Assembly: GCF_044068625.1 (NCBI RefSeq)
Contig: NZ_JBIPKH010000001.1
Coordinates: forward strand, 281,962 to 345,961
Direction of reading: 5' to 3'
From: Desulfurivibrio sp044068625
GTDB lineage: Bacteria; Desulfobacterota; Desulfobulbia; Desulfobulbales; Desulfurivibrionaceae
DNA length: 64,000 nucleotides
Of the stretch, positions 51,455 through 61,174 are shown one piece after another. Position 1 is the stretch's first letter; every line of letters begins with the position of its first letter. The position numbers were made by a program, and so were the translations under genes. A model generated the notes under the pieces. It was not told where the DNA came from and ran no database searches. It saw nothing but the letters and a program-made list of their open reading frames with translations.

Positions 51455-52210
51455 TTGAAAAAGCAAATTACCATCCTGGCGCTGACCCTGCTGCTGACCA
51501 AAAGCCCGGGTGCTGTTGCCGCCGCCTTTCAAGCCGCGGCAACCATCCCTCCCGAGGTCACCACCGCGGTAGAGCTGTCCAACTCGGACATCAACCGGAT
51601 CGTCTGCCCGGGCACCATGAGTGATCTGATTTTCTCGCGGGAAAAGGGCTTGGATGGCCACTTTTCCGGCAACAGCGCCTATCTGAAATTCCAGGTCAAA
51701 AAGCTGGACGAGGAGCTGATCCACGCGACCACCCCCAGCGAACTTTTTGTGGTCTGCAACAACACGGTCTATTCGCTGATAGCCACCCCCCGCAAAATTC
51801 CCTCGGTGACCCTGCGCCTGGCGCCGGCCCCGGGGGACGCGATCAAGCAGAACATCGCCCTGCACCAGTCAATGCCCCTGGAGCGGCGCACCCTGCAATT
51901 TATCAGGGAGGCCGCCACTGGTCATTACCCGTCCAGCTACCGGATCATGCAGGCCGACATTCAGATCCGGCTTTCGTCGGATCTCGACACCAGGCTTACC
52001 AGAGTGGTGGATATTGAGGGGGTCGGCCTGCGGCTCAAGGAGTTCAACGTCAAGTCGATTGCCGACACAGCCCTCGACCTGACCGAAACCGATTTTCTTA
52101 CCCCGGAAACGGGTGATAACATCCTGGCGATTGCGATAGAGGATCACCGTCTGGCTCCGGCCGCGACCACCAGGGTGTTCATCGTCGAGCAAAAGGAGGC
52201 CGGCCGGTGA
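51455..52210 (+). CDS. traK: TraK secretin-like conjugation protein
   Basis: A 251-residue protein with a signal peptide (ILALTLLLTKSPGAVAA), then NSDINRIVCPGTMSDLIFSR and LFVVCNNTVYSLIATPRKIP. TraK bridges TraB and the outer-membrane TraV in F-type channels (VirB9-like). The start is TTG at 51455, after GAGGGGG. It overlaps traB by 4 bp. Confidence 0.85.
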   Translation: MKKQITILALTLLLTKSPGAVAAAFQAAATIPPEVTTAVELSNSDINRIVCPGTMSDLIFSREKGLDGHFSGNSAYLKFQVKKLDEELIHATTPSELFVVCNNTVYSLIATPRKIPSVTLRLAPAPGDAIKQNIALHQSMPLERRTLQFIREAATGHYPSSYRIMQADIQIRLSSDLDTRLTRVVDIEGVGLRLKEFNVKSIADTALDLTETDFLTPETGDNILAIAIEDHRLAPAATTRVFIVEQKEAGR

Positions 52211-53385
52211 AACTCAAGGAGAAATTCGACAACTTGACTCCCGGCCAGAAGAAAGTGGTGGTCTGGTCGCTGCTCGGGGCGGTTTTTCTGCTGGTGACCG
52301 TCGTGGGATACAACTCGCGCTCTTCGGTCGCCCCATCGTCACAGGAGGGGCAAAAGACCCGCGAGATCACCCTGGAGCCAGACTTGCTGCAGAAAACCAT
52401 GTTGCGGGAGCAGCGCATCGAGCTGGAAGAGATGCGGGACGAGTTGAAGCGTCTGCGGGACGAGCGGGAACGGGAGAGGAGGTCCCCGCTTCCACCTCCT
52501 GAGCAAACCTTGCCGGCGCAACCCCCCATCCCGTCGGCGGAAGACCTGGAGCAATTACCTCCGATGGCCGGCTCCTTCGGTAGCCGGTTCCCGCTGCCGC
52601 CGGGCCAACAATCCTCACCTCCCACCCCGCCACCTCCACCAAAACCCCCGGTGGAGCCGATGCTGATAGGGGCAATCGGGGTTATAACCAATACCACTGC
52701 GCCCCCGGCCGTGATTGAGGATAAAAAAAAAGAGAGGCGGACAGTCTATCTTCCCCCCTCGTTTATGGAGGCTCGCCTGCTGACGGGATTCGACGCTTCT
52801 ACCTCGGGTTCGGGATCGAATAACCCTGAGCCCATCCTGCTCCGCATCCAGACCCCGGCGGTGCTGCCCAATGACATCAAAGCCAATTTACGTGGCTGTT
52901 TTGTGGTGGCCGAAGCCGTTGGCCGGCTGCACAAAGAGCGAGCCGATGTCCGTCTGGTGTCACTGAGCTGCCTGAGCAACAGCGGGGACGCCATCATCGA
53001 TACCCCGATCAAGGGGTTCGTCACCGACTCGGATTCCAAGGTCGGCCTGGCCGGCCGGGTGGTATCCAAGATGGGAGCCACCTTGGCCCGGACAGTTATG
53101 GCCGGCATGATCGGCGGAGTTGGTGATGCCTTTAGCGCCGCCGCTAAAACCCAATCGGTTTCGGCCCTGGGAATCACCTCGGCCGTCGTTGACAGCGACG
53201 ACCTGACCCGAGCCGCCATCGGTGGCGGAGTCAGCGAAGGGGCCAAAACCCTGGCCGACTTCTATCTTGACCTGGCCAAGCAGACCACTCCGGTCATCGA
53301 GGTAAACGCCACCAAGAACATCACCGTGGTCATTTCAGAGGGCAAAGAACTTGAAATTCGGGAGATCGCCAATGGAACGCTTTAA
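52207..53385 (+). CDS. traB: TraB scaffold protein of the mating channel
   Basis: A 392-residue VirB10-like protein: a membrane helix (VVVWSLLGAVFLLVTVV), a coiled coil of charged residues (about 60-95), a proline-rich periplasmic stretch (PPTPPPPPKPPVEP) and a TrbI/VirB10 C-terminal domain (FMEARLLTGFDASTSGSGS, LRGCFVVAEAVGRLHKERAD, IKGFVTDSDSKVGLAGRVVS). It spans both membranes. The start is GTG. Confidence 0.9.
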   Translation: MKLKEKFDNLTPGQKKVVVWSLLGAVFLLVTVVGYNSRSSVAPSSQEGQKTREITLEPDLLQKTMLREQRIELEEMRDELKRLRDERERERRSPLPPPEQTLPAQPPIPSAEDLEQLPPMAGSFGSRFPLPPGQQSSPPTPPPPPKPPVEPMLIGAIGVITNTTAPPAVIEDKKKERRTVYLPPSFMEARLLTGFDASTSGSGSNNPEPILLRIQTPAVLPNDIKANLRGCFVVAEAVGRLHKERADVRLVSLSCLSNSGDAIIDTPIKGFVTDSDSKVGLAGRVVSKMGATLARTVMAGMIGGVGDAFSAAAKTQSVSALGITSAVVDSDDLTRAAIGGGVSEGAKTLADFYLDLAKQTTPVIEVNATKNITVVISEGKELEIREIANGTL

Positions 53386-53836
53386 GGGAGCATGCACAGC
53401 TCTAATCCTGGCTCTGGCCGTGTCCGCCGGCGGCTGCGCCAAAATCCTCAACCCCTACGAAGAAAATTTTGTCTGCCGGGCCCCCGGGGATGATGGTCGC
53501 TGCCTGGATACCCCAACGGCCTACCAGGAAGCCATTACCGCCAACTCGTTTGATGATCCGGTGACACCGCCGCCGGCCAACGACTCCGCGAGCGAAAATC
53601 AAGCCTCAGCCCCGGCCAAAACACCGCGACAGGAAGCGCAAGCGATCCGTTACCGGCTGTTGAGCGACCTGCTGAATGAGCCGCAAACCCCGCTGCTGGA
53701 GCCGCCCAAGGTCCTGCGAGTCCTGCTGCTGCCCTATCGCGGCAGCGATGACGAGCTGTTCATGGCCCGCCACGTATTTATCAAGGTGGAGGAAGCCTCC
53801 TGGGTGCTGACCGACTTGATCGAGAAAGCGAGGTAA
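53372..53836 (+). CDS. traV: TraV outer-membrane lipoprotein
   Basis: A 154-residue lipoprotein with a lipobox (ALAVSAGGC, Cys22) and the TraV-like NPYEENFVCRAPGDDGRCLD. The C-terminus (RVLLLPYRGSDDELFMARHV) fits TraV as the VirB7-like outer ring partner of TraK and TraB. It overlaps traB by 14 bp. Confidence 0.82.
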   Translation: MERFKGACTALILALAVSAGGCAKILNPYEENFVCRAPGDDGRCLDTPTAYQEAITANSFDDPVTPPPANDSASENQASAPAKTPRQEAQAIRYRLLSDLLNEPQTPLLEPPKVLRVLLLPYRGSDDELFMARHVFIKVEEASWVLTDLIEKAR

Positions 53837-53842
53837 CTGCTG

Positions 53843-56362
53843 ATGTTCAGTCAGTTTATAAAAAACGCTGTCTTCGGTAGTAGGGCCGGCATCAGGCACG
53901 CGGACTTGGAGCAGCTTACCTACCGCCATCCCTTCTCCAACTTCCTCAACTTCGAGGTGTATGACCCTGACACCGAGTCCTACCGCAACCAGGACAACAC
54001 CACTGGCCTGCTCTGGGAGTGCAAGCCGGTGGCATTTCTGGGCGATAAGGGACTGAACACCCTTGAGGGCCTGTTCCGGGCAGGTCTGCCCGAGGGTTCG
54101 GTGCTGCAATTCATCTTTCATGCCGACCCACATATCGAGCCCATCCTGGATGGCTACCAGGCCAGCCGGGTTCGTGACAACCCCCTCATCGAAAACAACA
54201 CTCAAGCTGTGCGTGATTTCATCCTGGCCGGCAAAGAAGGGGTTAAGAGCTGCGGGGATATCCCTCTGCGTAACTTTCGACTGCTGGTGAGCGTGAAGAT
54301 CCCAACCAAGCTTCGTGACGGACTGATCCTTGAGATCAAGCGACAGATCAATGAAACCCTGTTTGCCGCCCAGCTCCAACCACGACACATGCCACCCGGG
54401 GCGCTGCTGGAGTGGTGCCGGCGGCTGATCAACCTCTACCCCCTGGACTACCCGGACCAGAACTTCGCTCAATACGATGAAATGCTTCCCTTGCGCAAAC
54501 AGGTGATTAACGCCGACACCCCGATCAAAGACCATGGCGACCACCTGTTGATCGGCAAAAACCACTTCCTTTGTGCCACTCCCCGGGTCTTTCCCAAAAA
54601 AGTGGACCCGCTCCAGACCAACACCCTGGTCGGGGGCATCAAGGGCCTGGTGTCCGACGCCGACCAGATCAAGACCCCGTTCATGTATGTGGTCAACGTC
54701 ATTTTCGAGCCGCTTGCCACCAAACTCCACGCCAAATGTAACCTGATCCTCAGCCAGCAGGGTGTCGGCTCGCTGTCCCCGTCGCTGAAACGCAAACAGG
54801 AGGAACACCTGGCGGCGGCCGACGACTTGGAGCGGGGGGTGCAATTCGTAAAGGTGATGCCGATCTGTTGGGCCTGGAGCAGCAATTTGGAGCGGGCCAG
54901 GGACTCCTTGGCCCGAGTCCGCCGACTGTGGGAAAACAACAATTATGTCATGCAACAGGAGAGCCATATCCTCAAGGTGCTGTTTCTAGCTTCCTTGCCG
55001 TTCGGGCTTTACAACAACGATAAGAATCTCCAAAGCATCGACCGCGACTTTATTGTCCCGGCGCCCACCGTCACCGCTCTGCTGCCGGTTCAGGGCGACT
55101 ATCCGGGAGCCGGCTCGCCGGTCCTGCTGTTTTTGGGCCGCAAAGGACAGTTGGCGGGACTCAATTTTTATGATTCGGGAGCGTCGAACCAGAACATTTT
55201 CTGCTGCGCCAGCAGCGGCGGCGGCAAATCTTTCGCCGTGAACTTCATCGCCTTCAACTATTTTGCCACCGGCGCCCTGATCCGGATCATCGACATCGGC
55301 GGCTCCTACAAGAAGATGTCCACCATGCTGGGAGCCCGCTATCTGGACTTCAACCCGGAGATCGACATCTGCCTCAACCCCTTCACCCATATCCAGGACG
55401 CCGAGGAGGAACTTAAAAGCGTGGTAGCAGTATTCGCCCAGATGGCCTACTCCAACTCGGACACCGATAAGCCCGACGACACCGAAATGAACCTGCTGCG
55501 TAACGCCGTGCGCTGGGCCTGGAATCGCCGGAACAACCAAGCCGACTCCAATACCGTCTATGAGTTTTTGACCCGGTTTCCGGCGGTGGACGATGCCGGC
55601 CTGACCGATATCGGTGACAATCAGCAACTGGTTGAAACGGCCCGCAAATTGGCCTTCAACATCCGCGAATTCACCAGTCACGGCGCCCATGCCCGCTTTT
55701 TCGTCGGCCCCAGCAACTTCGACATCAGATCCGACGAGTTCGTGGTGCTGGAGCTGGAAAACCTCAAAACCCACCCCGATCTGTACCGGGTAGTCACCCT
55801 GCTGGTGATCAACGCCGTTACCCAGGACCTGTACCTGTCCGACCGCTCCCGGCCCCGCTTTGTCATCTTCGATGAGGCATGGCAGTTCCTGGGCCGGGCG
55901 GCGATGATGGCGGCGGTGATCGCCGAAGGTTACCGCCGGGCCCGGAAATACCGGGGGGCATTCATGGTGATCACACAGTCCATCACCGACCTGGAGACGT
56001 TCGGGGATGTTGGCGATGTCATTAAATCAAACTCGGCTTTCAAGATTTTTCTGGAATCGCCCAACTTCGAGGTCGCCCAATCAAAGGGACTGATTGACTA
56101 CGATGACTTCACCATGAGCTTGCTCAAGAGCGTCAAGTCGGCCAAGCCGAAATATTCCGAGCTGTTCCTGGACACTCCTTTTGGGGCCGGCGTGTTGCGC
56201 CTGGCCGTCAATGATTACACCTACTATATCTACACCTCAGAGGCCGCCGAGATCGCCGAGATCGAGGGCCTGATCAAGAAACACGGAATGACCTATGACG
56301 AAGCAATCAGGGAAATGGTGCGCCGCCATCGCACTCCTAAGCTGTCTGACCGGGCGTGTTGA
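53843..56362 (+). CDS. traC: TraC (VirB4-type) conjugation ATPase
   Basis: An 839-residue ATPase that powers pilus assembly. The N-terminal half has the TraC-specific YRNQDNTTGLLWECKPVAFL. The motor has Walker A ASSGGGKSFAVNF (near residue 457) and Walker B RFVIFDEAWQFLGRAAMMA (near 676), plus the HxxR-like RRARKYRGAFMVITQSITDL. It extends into the next gene by 68 bp. Confidence 0.93.
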   Translation: MFSQFIKNAVFGSRAGIRHADLEQLTYRHPFSNFLNFEVYDPDTESYRNQDNTTGLLWECKPVAFLGDKGLNTLEGLFRAGLPEGSVLQFIFHADPHIEPILDGYQASRVRDNPLIENNTQAVRDFILAGKEGVKSCGDIPLRNFRLLVSVKIPTKLRDGLILEIKRQINETLFAAQLQPRHMPPGALLEWCRRLINLYPLDYPDQNFAQYDEMLPLRKQVINADTPIKDHGDHLLIGKNHFLCATPRVFPKKVDPLQTNTLVGGIKGLVSDADQIKTPFMYVVNVIFEPLATKLHAKCNLILSQQGVGSLSPSLKRKQEEHLAAADDLERGVQFVKVMPICWAWSSNLERARDSLARVRRLWENNNYVMQQESHILKVLFLASLPFGLYNNDKNLQSIDRDFIVPAPTVTALLPVQGDYPGAGSPVLLFLGRKGQLAGLNFYDSGASNQNIFCCASSGGGKSFAVNFIAFNYFATGALIRIIDIGGSYKKMSTMLGARYLDFNPEIDICLNPFTHIQDAEEELKSVVAVFAQMAYSNSDTDKPDDTEMNLLRNAVRWAWNRRNNQADSNTVYEFLTRFPAVDDAGLTDIGDNQQLVETARKLAFNIREFTSHGAHARFFVGPSNFDIRSDEFVVLELENLKTHPDLYRVVTLLVINAVTQDLYLSDRSRPRFVIFDEAWQFLGRAAMMAAVIAEGYRRARKYRGAFMVITQSITDLETFGDVGDVIKSNSAFKIFLESPNFEVAQSKGLIDYDDFTMSLLKSVKSAKPKYSELFLDTPFGAGVLRLAVNDYTYYIYTSEAAEIAEIEGLIKKHGMTYDEAIREMVRRHRTPKLSDRAC

Positions 56363-58310
56363 ACAGGCACAGGCGGAGAATGACCCCTATGCCAGAGGCG
56401 TGCAGGCAGGTCAAATGGTGCTGGATTATCTCGACTACGGGGCGGGGATCAATGAACGGTTTTCACTCCCATTAACCGGCGGCGGCGAAATGCAAACAGT
56501 GGACGGCGAGTCCACTTTCAGTGTCCCAACCATCAACCCATCTTCCACCTCTTTCGTGACGGTGCTGGTGCAGCCAGAAGCCACTGGCGACCTGAATGTT
56601 CAGCTCTTTCAAGACTTGGATTTCTCGGGAACCACAGATTATTCCTTCAGCGTGACGGCACCTGTGTCCGGGGTGTGTGCCAATGGGGTCATCTCGTGCG
56701 ACCCCGGCACCTGGAACAATTGCTCCCACCACCAGTGGACAGCGGACGAATTCGGACGAGTGACCATTGCGGAAACCAGCCTGAACAGCCTAGGGGGGTG
56801 CTACTGCATCAACCAGTCCTGCGGCTCTAATCTGGTCTGGAGTAACCTGGGCATGGTCCTGAAACATCTGGGCGGCGGCATTGTTAGTGCGATTCAGCAG
56901 CGCAAAGACAGTTACATCGTAACCCAGGCCAGTATCGACGGCCCGAGCATTGCCTACTACGGGCAGGATACCTCCAGCCCGGCAGGAGGAACCGGTACCA
57001 GCCCCCAAGCGGAATTTTACCAGAACCCTGAACAGTTGACCGTGGCGGCGGAGATGGAGGCAGCGACACAGGCATCAGATCCGGACAGTCTCTATTCCGC
57101 CATCCTGACCAGCTACGAATCAAGAGGGGGCGGACATGAAACCGTTTCATGCTCGATCACCAGGCTGATCAGCGCAGAGGGGCCATTTTGCGAACGCGGC
57201 ACATACAACTCGGTACGATCTATCTGCGAGGATTATTTAGCTAATTGGCCACTTGGAACGGATTCTTACGTCAGCGGATTCACACATCTGTCGGGAGATA
57301 ATTTTATGAGGTCAATGCCGTGGATGGGCGAGCCCGTGGCTGTTCCCCCTCGTTTCAGCACCACATTTACACTCCATGAGGGCGATGAAGTTTTGCTGCT
57401 GCTGATTAAAAACAGTAGCCCAGGCACCTCTCAGCTCACGAATGCCGGCATCGGCTTACGGGTCAATTCAATATACGCCGGCCACTGGAGAGTATCAGAA
57501 GCGCATTACCCTTGGGGCTACGGAGAAGACAACGCGCGAACGCTATCCTTTACCGCCCCTTCCGCTGGTGATTATTTCTTTGAAATATGGGCTTGGGCTG
57601 GCGATCCGGGCAGCTGGTGGCTCAACAGCAGCTTAATCGTTAAAATCGAAAACGAATCTGAAAACCCGTGTTTGACCACCGAGTCTATCAACGACAGTTG
57701 CTTGTCCTTGGCAAACGACTCAGGCTGCAACCTGCGCCATGAAAACGTGGATGGAGTTACCACCTACACCTCATTTAACCCCACCTTCCTGAACCCCTTG
57801 CCCAGCAGCCGTGATTTCGGGTCGGGGATCTGCAGCCAGACCATAACTCGCAACTGGTGGAAAAAGGATCGCCAATACTTGTGTCAAGGTGACAGCGCTT
57901 TCGATTTCACCGACATAATGAAGGCCGCGAACACCGTTGTCCGCTCCACCCTGGCCAATGAGCCAGGCAACACCATCCATTATGAAACCTGGCAGGGCGA
58001 GTCTGGAACCATCGTCATGCCGGAATTACCCGCCACCGATAGCTGTCTGCACGTCTGCAAAACCAGGGCCCCAGAGGAGGACACCCAAGTCTCCCCTTCG
58101 GGGACCAGGGCAACCTATCAGATCTCCATTCAAAGCTGGTCTTTTTTTTACCGTACCTGCGTTGATCAAGTCACCTGCCCCGTTGAACCCGGTGAGGAGA
58201 TCGTCACCCCATGCGGATGCCTTAATGAGTTCGCCGAAGCGGCGTCCATTATGAGCGCACTGGATAGTGCGGGTAAGGATATGATCTGTTCCGATGGGGT
58301 CAAGAAATGA
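56295..58310 (+). CDS. TraN-like secreted protein, N-terminal half plus extra beta domain
   Basis: A 671-residue secreted protein with a signal peptide (AAIALLSCLTGRVEQAQA). Residues about 100-200 have TraN-type cysteines (CDPGTWNNC, LGGCYCINQSCGSNLVW). An inserted region of about 160 residues around 315-455 (STTFTLHEGDEVLLLLIKNS, ARTLSFTAPSAGDYFFEIWA) looks like an extracellular beta-sandwich. Cys-rich sequence resumes after 455. It lacks the conserved TraN C-terminus, which the next gene supplies. TraN sits in the recipient-facing outer membrane and stabilises mating pairs; here it would be a two-part protein. It overlaps traC by 68 bp and its partner by 4 bp. Confidence 0.65.
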   Translation: MTKQSGKWCAAIALLSCLTGRVEQAQAENDPYARGVQAGQMVLDYLDYGAGINERFSLPLTGGGEMQTVDGESTFSVPTINPSSTSFVTVLVQPEATGDLNVQLFQDLDFSGTTDYSFSVTAPVSGVCANGVISCDPGTWNNCSHHQWTADEFGRVTIAETSLNSLGGCYCINQSCGSNLVWSNLGMVLKHLGGGIVSAIQQRKDSYIVTQASIDGPSIAYYGQDTSSPAGGTGTSPQAEFYQNPEQLTVAAEMEAATQASDPDSLYSAILTSYESRGGGHETVSCSITRLISAEGPFCERGTYNSVRSICEDYLANWPLGTDSYVSGFTHLSGDNFMRSMPWMGEPVAVPPRFSTTFTLHEGDEVLLLLIKNSSPGTSQLTNAGIGLRVNSIYAGHWRVSEAHYPWGYGEDNARTLSFTAPSAGDYFFEIWAWAGDPGSWWLNSSLIVKIENESENPCLTTESINDSCLSLANDSGCNLRHENVDGVTTYTSFNPTFLNPLPSSRDFGSGICSQTITRNWWKKDRQYLCQGDSAFDFTDIMKAANTVVRSTLANEPGNTIHYETWQGESGTIVMPELPATDSCLHVCKTRAPEEDTQVSPSGTRATYQISIQSWSFFYRTCVDQVTCPVEPGEEIVTPCGCLNEFAEAASIMSALDSAGKDMICSDGVKK

Positions 58311-59401
58311 AATTCCATCAGCGTATTGGTCTTGCCGGAACCCTTGCTTTGTGCTTGTCGCTCCTGACGCCACCACCCTCTTGGGCGGATCTAGGCGATC
58401 TCTGGAACGACGAAGTGTGCAGCAAGGATTTGGATGGTGACGACTACCTGGGGGGAGAGGGCGAGGTAATCGACTGCATAAACGGAGTCTGCCCCCATGA
58501 TGCCGTCACGTGCACGCCATCTTTTGCCGAACCCACCTGCCCCAGCGGAGGTATTCTGGATGCCACGCTTGATGTCTGTTACCGACCGGTTTCACTGTTT
58601 CTCGGTTGCACGTGGGGATATCACTATGTTGCCGGGAGACATCGCTGCGAAAGGCCCCCTGTGTGCTTGGAGGGCACATACGACCCTGACGAGGGGGCCT
58701 GTTACTTGGGGGATTACGACTGCCCTCACGGCCACGAATTCATCTGCGCTGATGACGGCAACGGGGTTAACAAATGCTCGCCGATTACCTGTGTTGACGT
58801 GGGCCTGACCGGCGGGCCTGAACAGACCGATGGCGACCCCTCATACCTGCGGGATGATGGTGAGATAGACCCAGAAACCGGGGCGTGCCTGGGGTTTATT
58901 AGAATCTTCACCGGGCGGCCCGGCGAATGCCAACCTCCTGGAGCCGCCACCCTCTACAGAAATTGTTGCACCACCACCGCCGCCGACGGAGTTGAGGTTT
59001 TCCCCGACGTGGAACTTATGTATTGCAGAGAAGAAAGCCTCAAAACCGCCCAGGCCATAAGCGCCGGGGTCACCCATTACGTCGGCGAATACTGCAAGAC
59101 CAGAATACCCTTGATCGGCTGCATCCAGAAGACAAACGTTTACTGCGTCTTCAACTCCAAGCTGGCCCGCATCATCAACCAGCAGGGCCGGCCGCAACTC
59201 CATAAATTCGGCATCAACGGTGGTTGGGGAACGCCCGAGACTCCAAACTGCGAGGGGTTTTCCCCGGAAGAATTTCAAATGCTCGATTTTTCCCAGATCG
59301 ACCTAAGCGAGTTCACGGGCGATATCACCCACGCTGCATCGGAAACCGTGCAACAGCAGGCCATTGAGGCCATGCAAGACTTTTTCCAGCACACCCAGTA
59401 G
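58307..59401 (+). CDS. TraN-like secreted protein, C-terminal half
   Basis: A 364-residue secreted protein with its own signal peptide (GTLALCLSLLTPPPSWA) and 23 cysteines in the mature part. The C-terminus (YCVFNSKLARIINQQGRPQL, FGINGGWGTPETPNCEGFSP, EEFQMLDFSQIDLSEF) is the conserved end of TraN. It overlaps the upstream gene by 4 bp (ATGA), so both halves are made together. Nothing suggests a recent frameshift: each has a clean start, signal sequence and stop. Confidence 0.75.
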   Translation: MKFHQRIGLAGTLALCLSLLTPPPSWADLGDLWNDEVCSKDLDGDDYLGGEGEVIDCINGVCPHDAVTCTPSFAEPTCPSGGILDATLDVCYRPVSLFLGCTWGYHYVAGRHRCERPPVCLEGTYDPDEGACYLGDYDCPHGHEFICADDGNGVNKCSPITCVDVGLTGGPEQTDGDPSYLRDDGEIDPETGACLGFIRIFTGRPGECQPPGAATLYRNCCTTTAADGVEVFPDVELMYCREESLKTAQAISAGVTHYVGEYCKTRIPLIGCIQKTNVYCVFNSKLARIINQQGRPQLHKFGINGGWGTPETPNCEGFSPEEFQMLDFSQIDLSEFTGDITHAASETVQQQAIEAMQDFFQHTQ

Positions 59402-59409
59402 CTAAACTA

Positions 59410-59435
59410 TTTTCTCCGGCGCCGGATAAAAGGGG
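59410..59435 (+). repeat. Third copy of the dispersed CCGG-centred repeat
   Basis: TTTTCTCCGG, CG, CCGGATAAAAGGGGG repeats the core of the two 36-bp repeats upstream of the transfer operon and directly precedes the traW ribosome-binding site. Confidence 0.7.
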
Positions 59436-59455
59436 GTAGGAGGATTTTGACTTCA

Positions 59456-60103
59456 ATGCCGAGAGCAAAAACTGTCATCGCCGCGATCTTGATGGTGGGC
59501 ACCATGGCCGCGGCTACCACCATGGCCATGGCCGCAAAGCATCTGGGAACGGCGGGCCAGACCTTTGATTTGGCCGAAAAGGATGCCTTGGCCGAGATAA
59601 TGGAGGCGGCAGCCCGGGTGGATTGGGAGTCGGTATTCGACAAGGAGAAGATGCGGCAGACAATAAGCCAGTATCGACCAACCGATCTGCGGACCTTGCC
59701 CAAGACACAACGCGACCGGGTATTCCTGGTGGATATGACCTACAGCCTGGAGATGGATATCCCGGACGGCAAGGGCGGCATTCTCTACCCCAAGGGATTC
59801 ACCTTCAACCCCCTGGACTATGTGTCCATGACCAGCATTTTCGTGGTCATTAACGGTTCCGATCCCCTTCAGGTGGAGTGGTTCTCCGCCTCCGACCATG
59901 CGGACGACTTCCGGGTCCGGCTGATACTCACCGACGGCGATTATATCGGGCTGATCAGAGCCTTGGAACGCCCCGTGTTTTATCTGTCCCCACCAATGGC
60001 AGATCGGTTCAGACTGACCTCAGTGCCGTCGGTTGTAAGACAAAAAGGCCGATTCATTGAGGTTCAAGAGGTTTACGTCGAAGACCAGCAGGAGCAACCT
60101 TGA
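59456..60103 (+). CDS. traW: TraW conjugation assembly protein
   Basis: A 215-residue periplasmic protein with a signal peptide (VIAAILMVGTMAAATTMAMA). LGTAGQTFDLAEKDALAEIM, RDRVFLVDMTYSLEMDIPDG, GFTFNPLDYVSM and VFYLSPPMADRF match TraW. GGAGG lies 12 bases before the ATG; a TTG at 59447 is closer but would leave only three bases of spacing. Confidence 0.88.
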   Translation: MPRAKTVIAAILMVGTMAAATTMAMAAKHLGTAGQTFDLAEKDALAEIMEAAARVDWESVFDKEKMRQTISQYRPTDLRTLPKTQRDRVFLVDMTYSLEMDIPDGKGGILYPKGFTFNPLDYVSMTSIFVVINGSDPLQVEWFSASDHADDFRVRLILTDGDYIGLIRALERPVFYLSPPMADRFRLTSVPSVVRQKGRFIEVQEVYVEDQQEQP

Positions 60104-61164
60104 AAACCAAAATCTTCCCAATCATCACCATCCTGGCGCTGGCTGGAGTTTGTCCGGCCCAAGCCGGCATCAAGAGCGGGAGCATGATGAACCCGATCTC
60201 CGAAGTCTCCTGGAATGAGATTTTCCCGATCAAAATTGGCGGAGTCGAAATCACCGGCAGCAACAACTATGACAACGATGACGCGGCCTCCGAGCCCACT
60301 TGTTACTGCCAATACAGTGAAGAGGCCATTCGTTACGGAGTTCCCCTGAGCATGTGGGAGCCGGCTCGAATGATCGAAACCGTGGCCACCCCTTACTATT
60401 TCCCTTTTCTAGGAGAGCACTTTGACGAATCTTCCGGGGAGGAGGGAGGACCCGGGGGGGAGGGAGCCCCCGGGGAGGAGGGAGCCGGTGGTGGCTTCAG
60501 TGGCGCTTACCTGTCCGGCAAAAACGCGGAAATGGACCCAGCCTCTCAGGAGATGAGCAGCTTTGCCCAGGCCCACTACTGGATATTCCCGGTTTGGGCC
60601 ATAATGGGCATGTTCACCGACACCAGGTGTGTCGATGGGGGCGGCATGGACCTCGGGTACATGACTGAGCTGGACAGCCTCTGGCAGGATGCCGAAGCCT
60701 CTGCCATTATCCATCCCGAGGCTATCCTGTTCGCCAATCCCATTGCCCAGATATCCTGCATTGCCGATTCCGTCGCGGTCAATGTTTGGGCTCCCCTGGA
60801 CGCCATGTACTGGTGTATCGGCAGCTCGGGCAGCGCCTACTCCATGACCGGCCACATCGACAACGAGAATCTGATCCAGGCCAACGCCGGCGTGGCCGCC
60901 AGGCTGCTCTATAAGCTGCACCGCCAGCTCCTGGTTTGTGATGCCGGAATCGACCTCTGTTACTGTGTGCCCATGCCGATCTGGCGCAAAAGCAACTACA
61001 AGCTGCACGCTGTGCGGCCGGCTGTCCGCAGGACCGCTTATCCCATCGGCAAAAGCCAGTTTTTCTACGGCACCGGGCTAAACCCTCCCTACCGAGGCGC
61101 CAAAGGTCCTGGAGATGAATTTCTCTGGATGCTGTTTTGGAAGCGGGCCTGCTGCGCGTCATAG
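60100..61164 (+). CDS. traU: TraU conjugation protein
   Basis: A 354-residue periplasmic protein with a signal peptide (TILALAGVCPAQAG): NPISEVSWNEIFPIKIGGVE, EPTCYCQYSEEAIRYGVPLS, WEPARMIETVATPYYFPFLG and YCVPMPIWRKSNYKLHAVRP are conserved TraU blocks. A glycine/glutamate-rich insert near residues 110-130 is unusual. The start is TTG at 60100, within TTGA of the traW stop, with AGGAG seven bases upstream. Confidence 0.9.
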   Translation: MKTKIFPIITILALAGVCPAQAGIKSGSMMNPISEVSWNEIFPIKIGGVEITGSNNYDNDDAASEPTCYCQYSEEAIRYGVPLSMWEPARMIETVATPYYFPFLGEHFDESSGEEGGPGGEGAPGEEGAGGGFSGAYLSGKNAEMDPASQEMSSFAQAHYWIFPVWAIMGMFTDTRCVDGGGMDLGYMTELDSLWQDAEASAIIHPEAILFANPIAQISCIADSVAVNVWAPLDAMYWCIGSSGSAYSMTGHIDNENLIQANAGVAARLLYKLHRQLLVCDAGIDLCYCVPMPIWRKSNYKLHAVRPAVRRTAYPIGKSQFFYGTGLNPPYRGAKGPGDEFLWMLFWKRACCAS

Positions 61165-61174
61165 GGAGAAGAGA

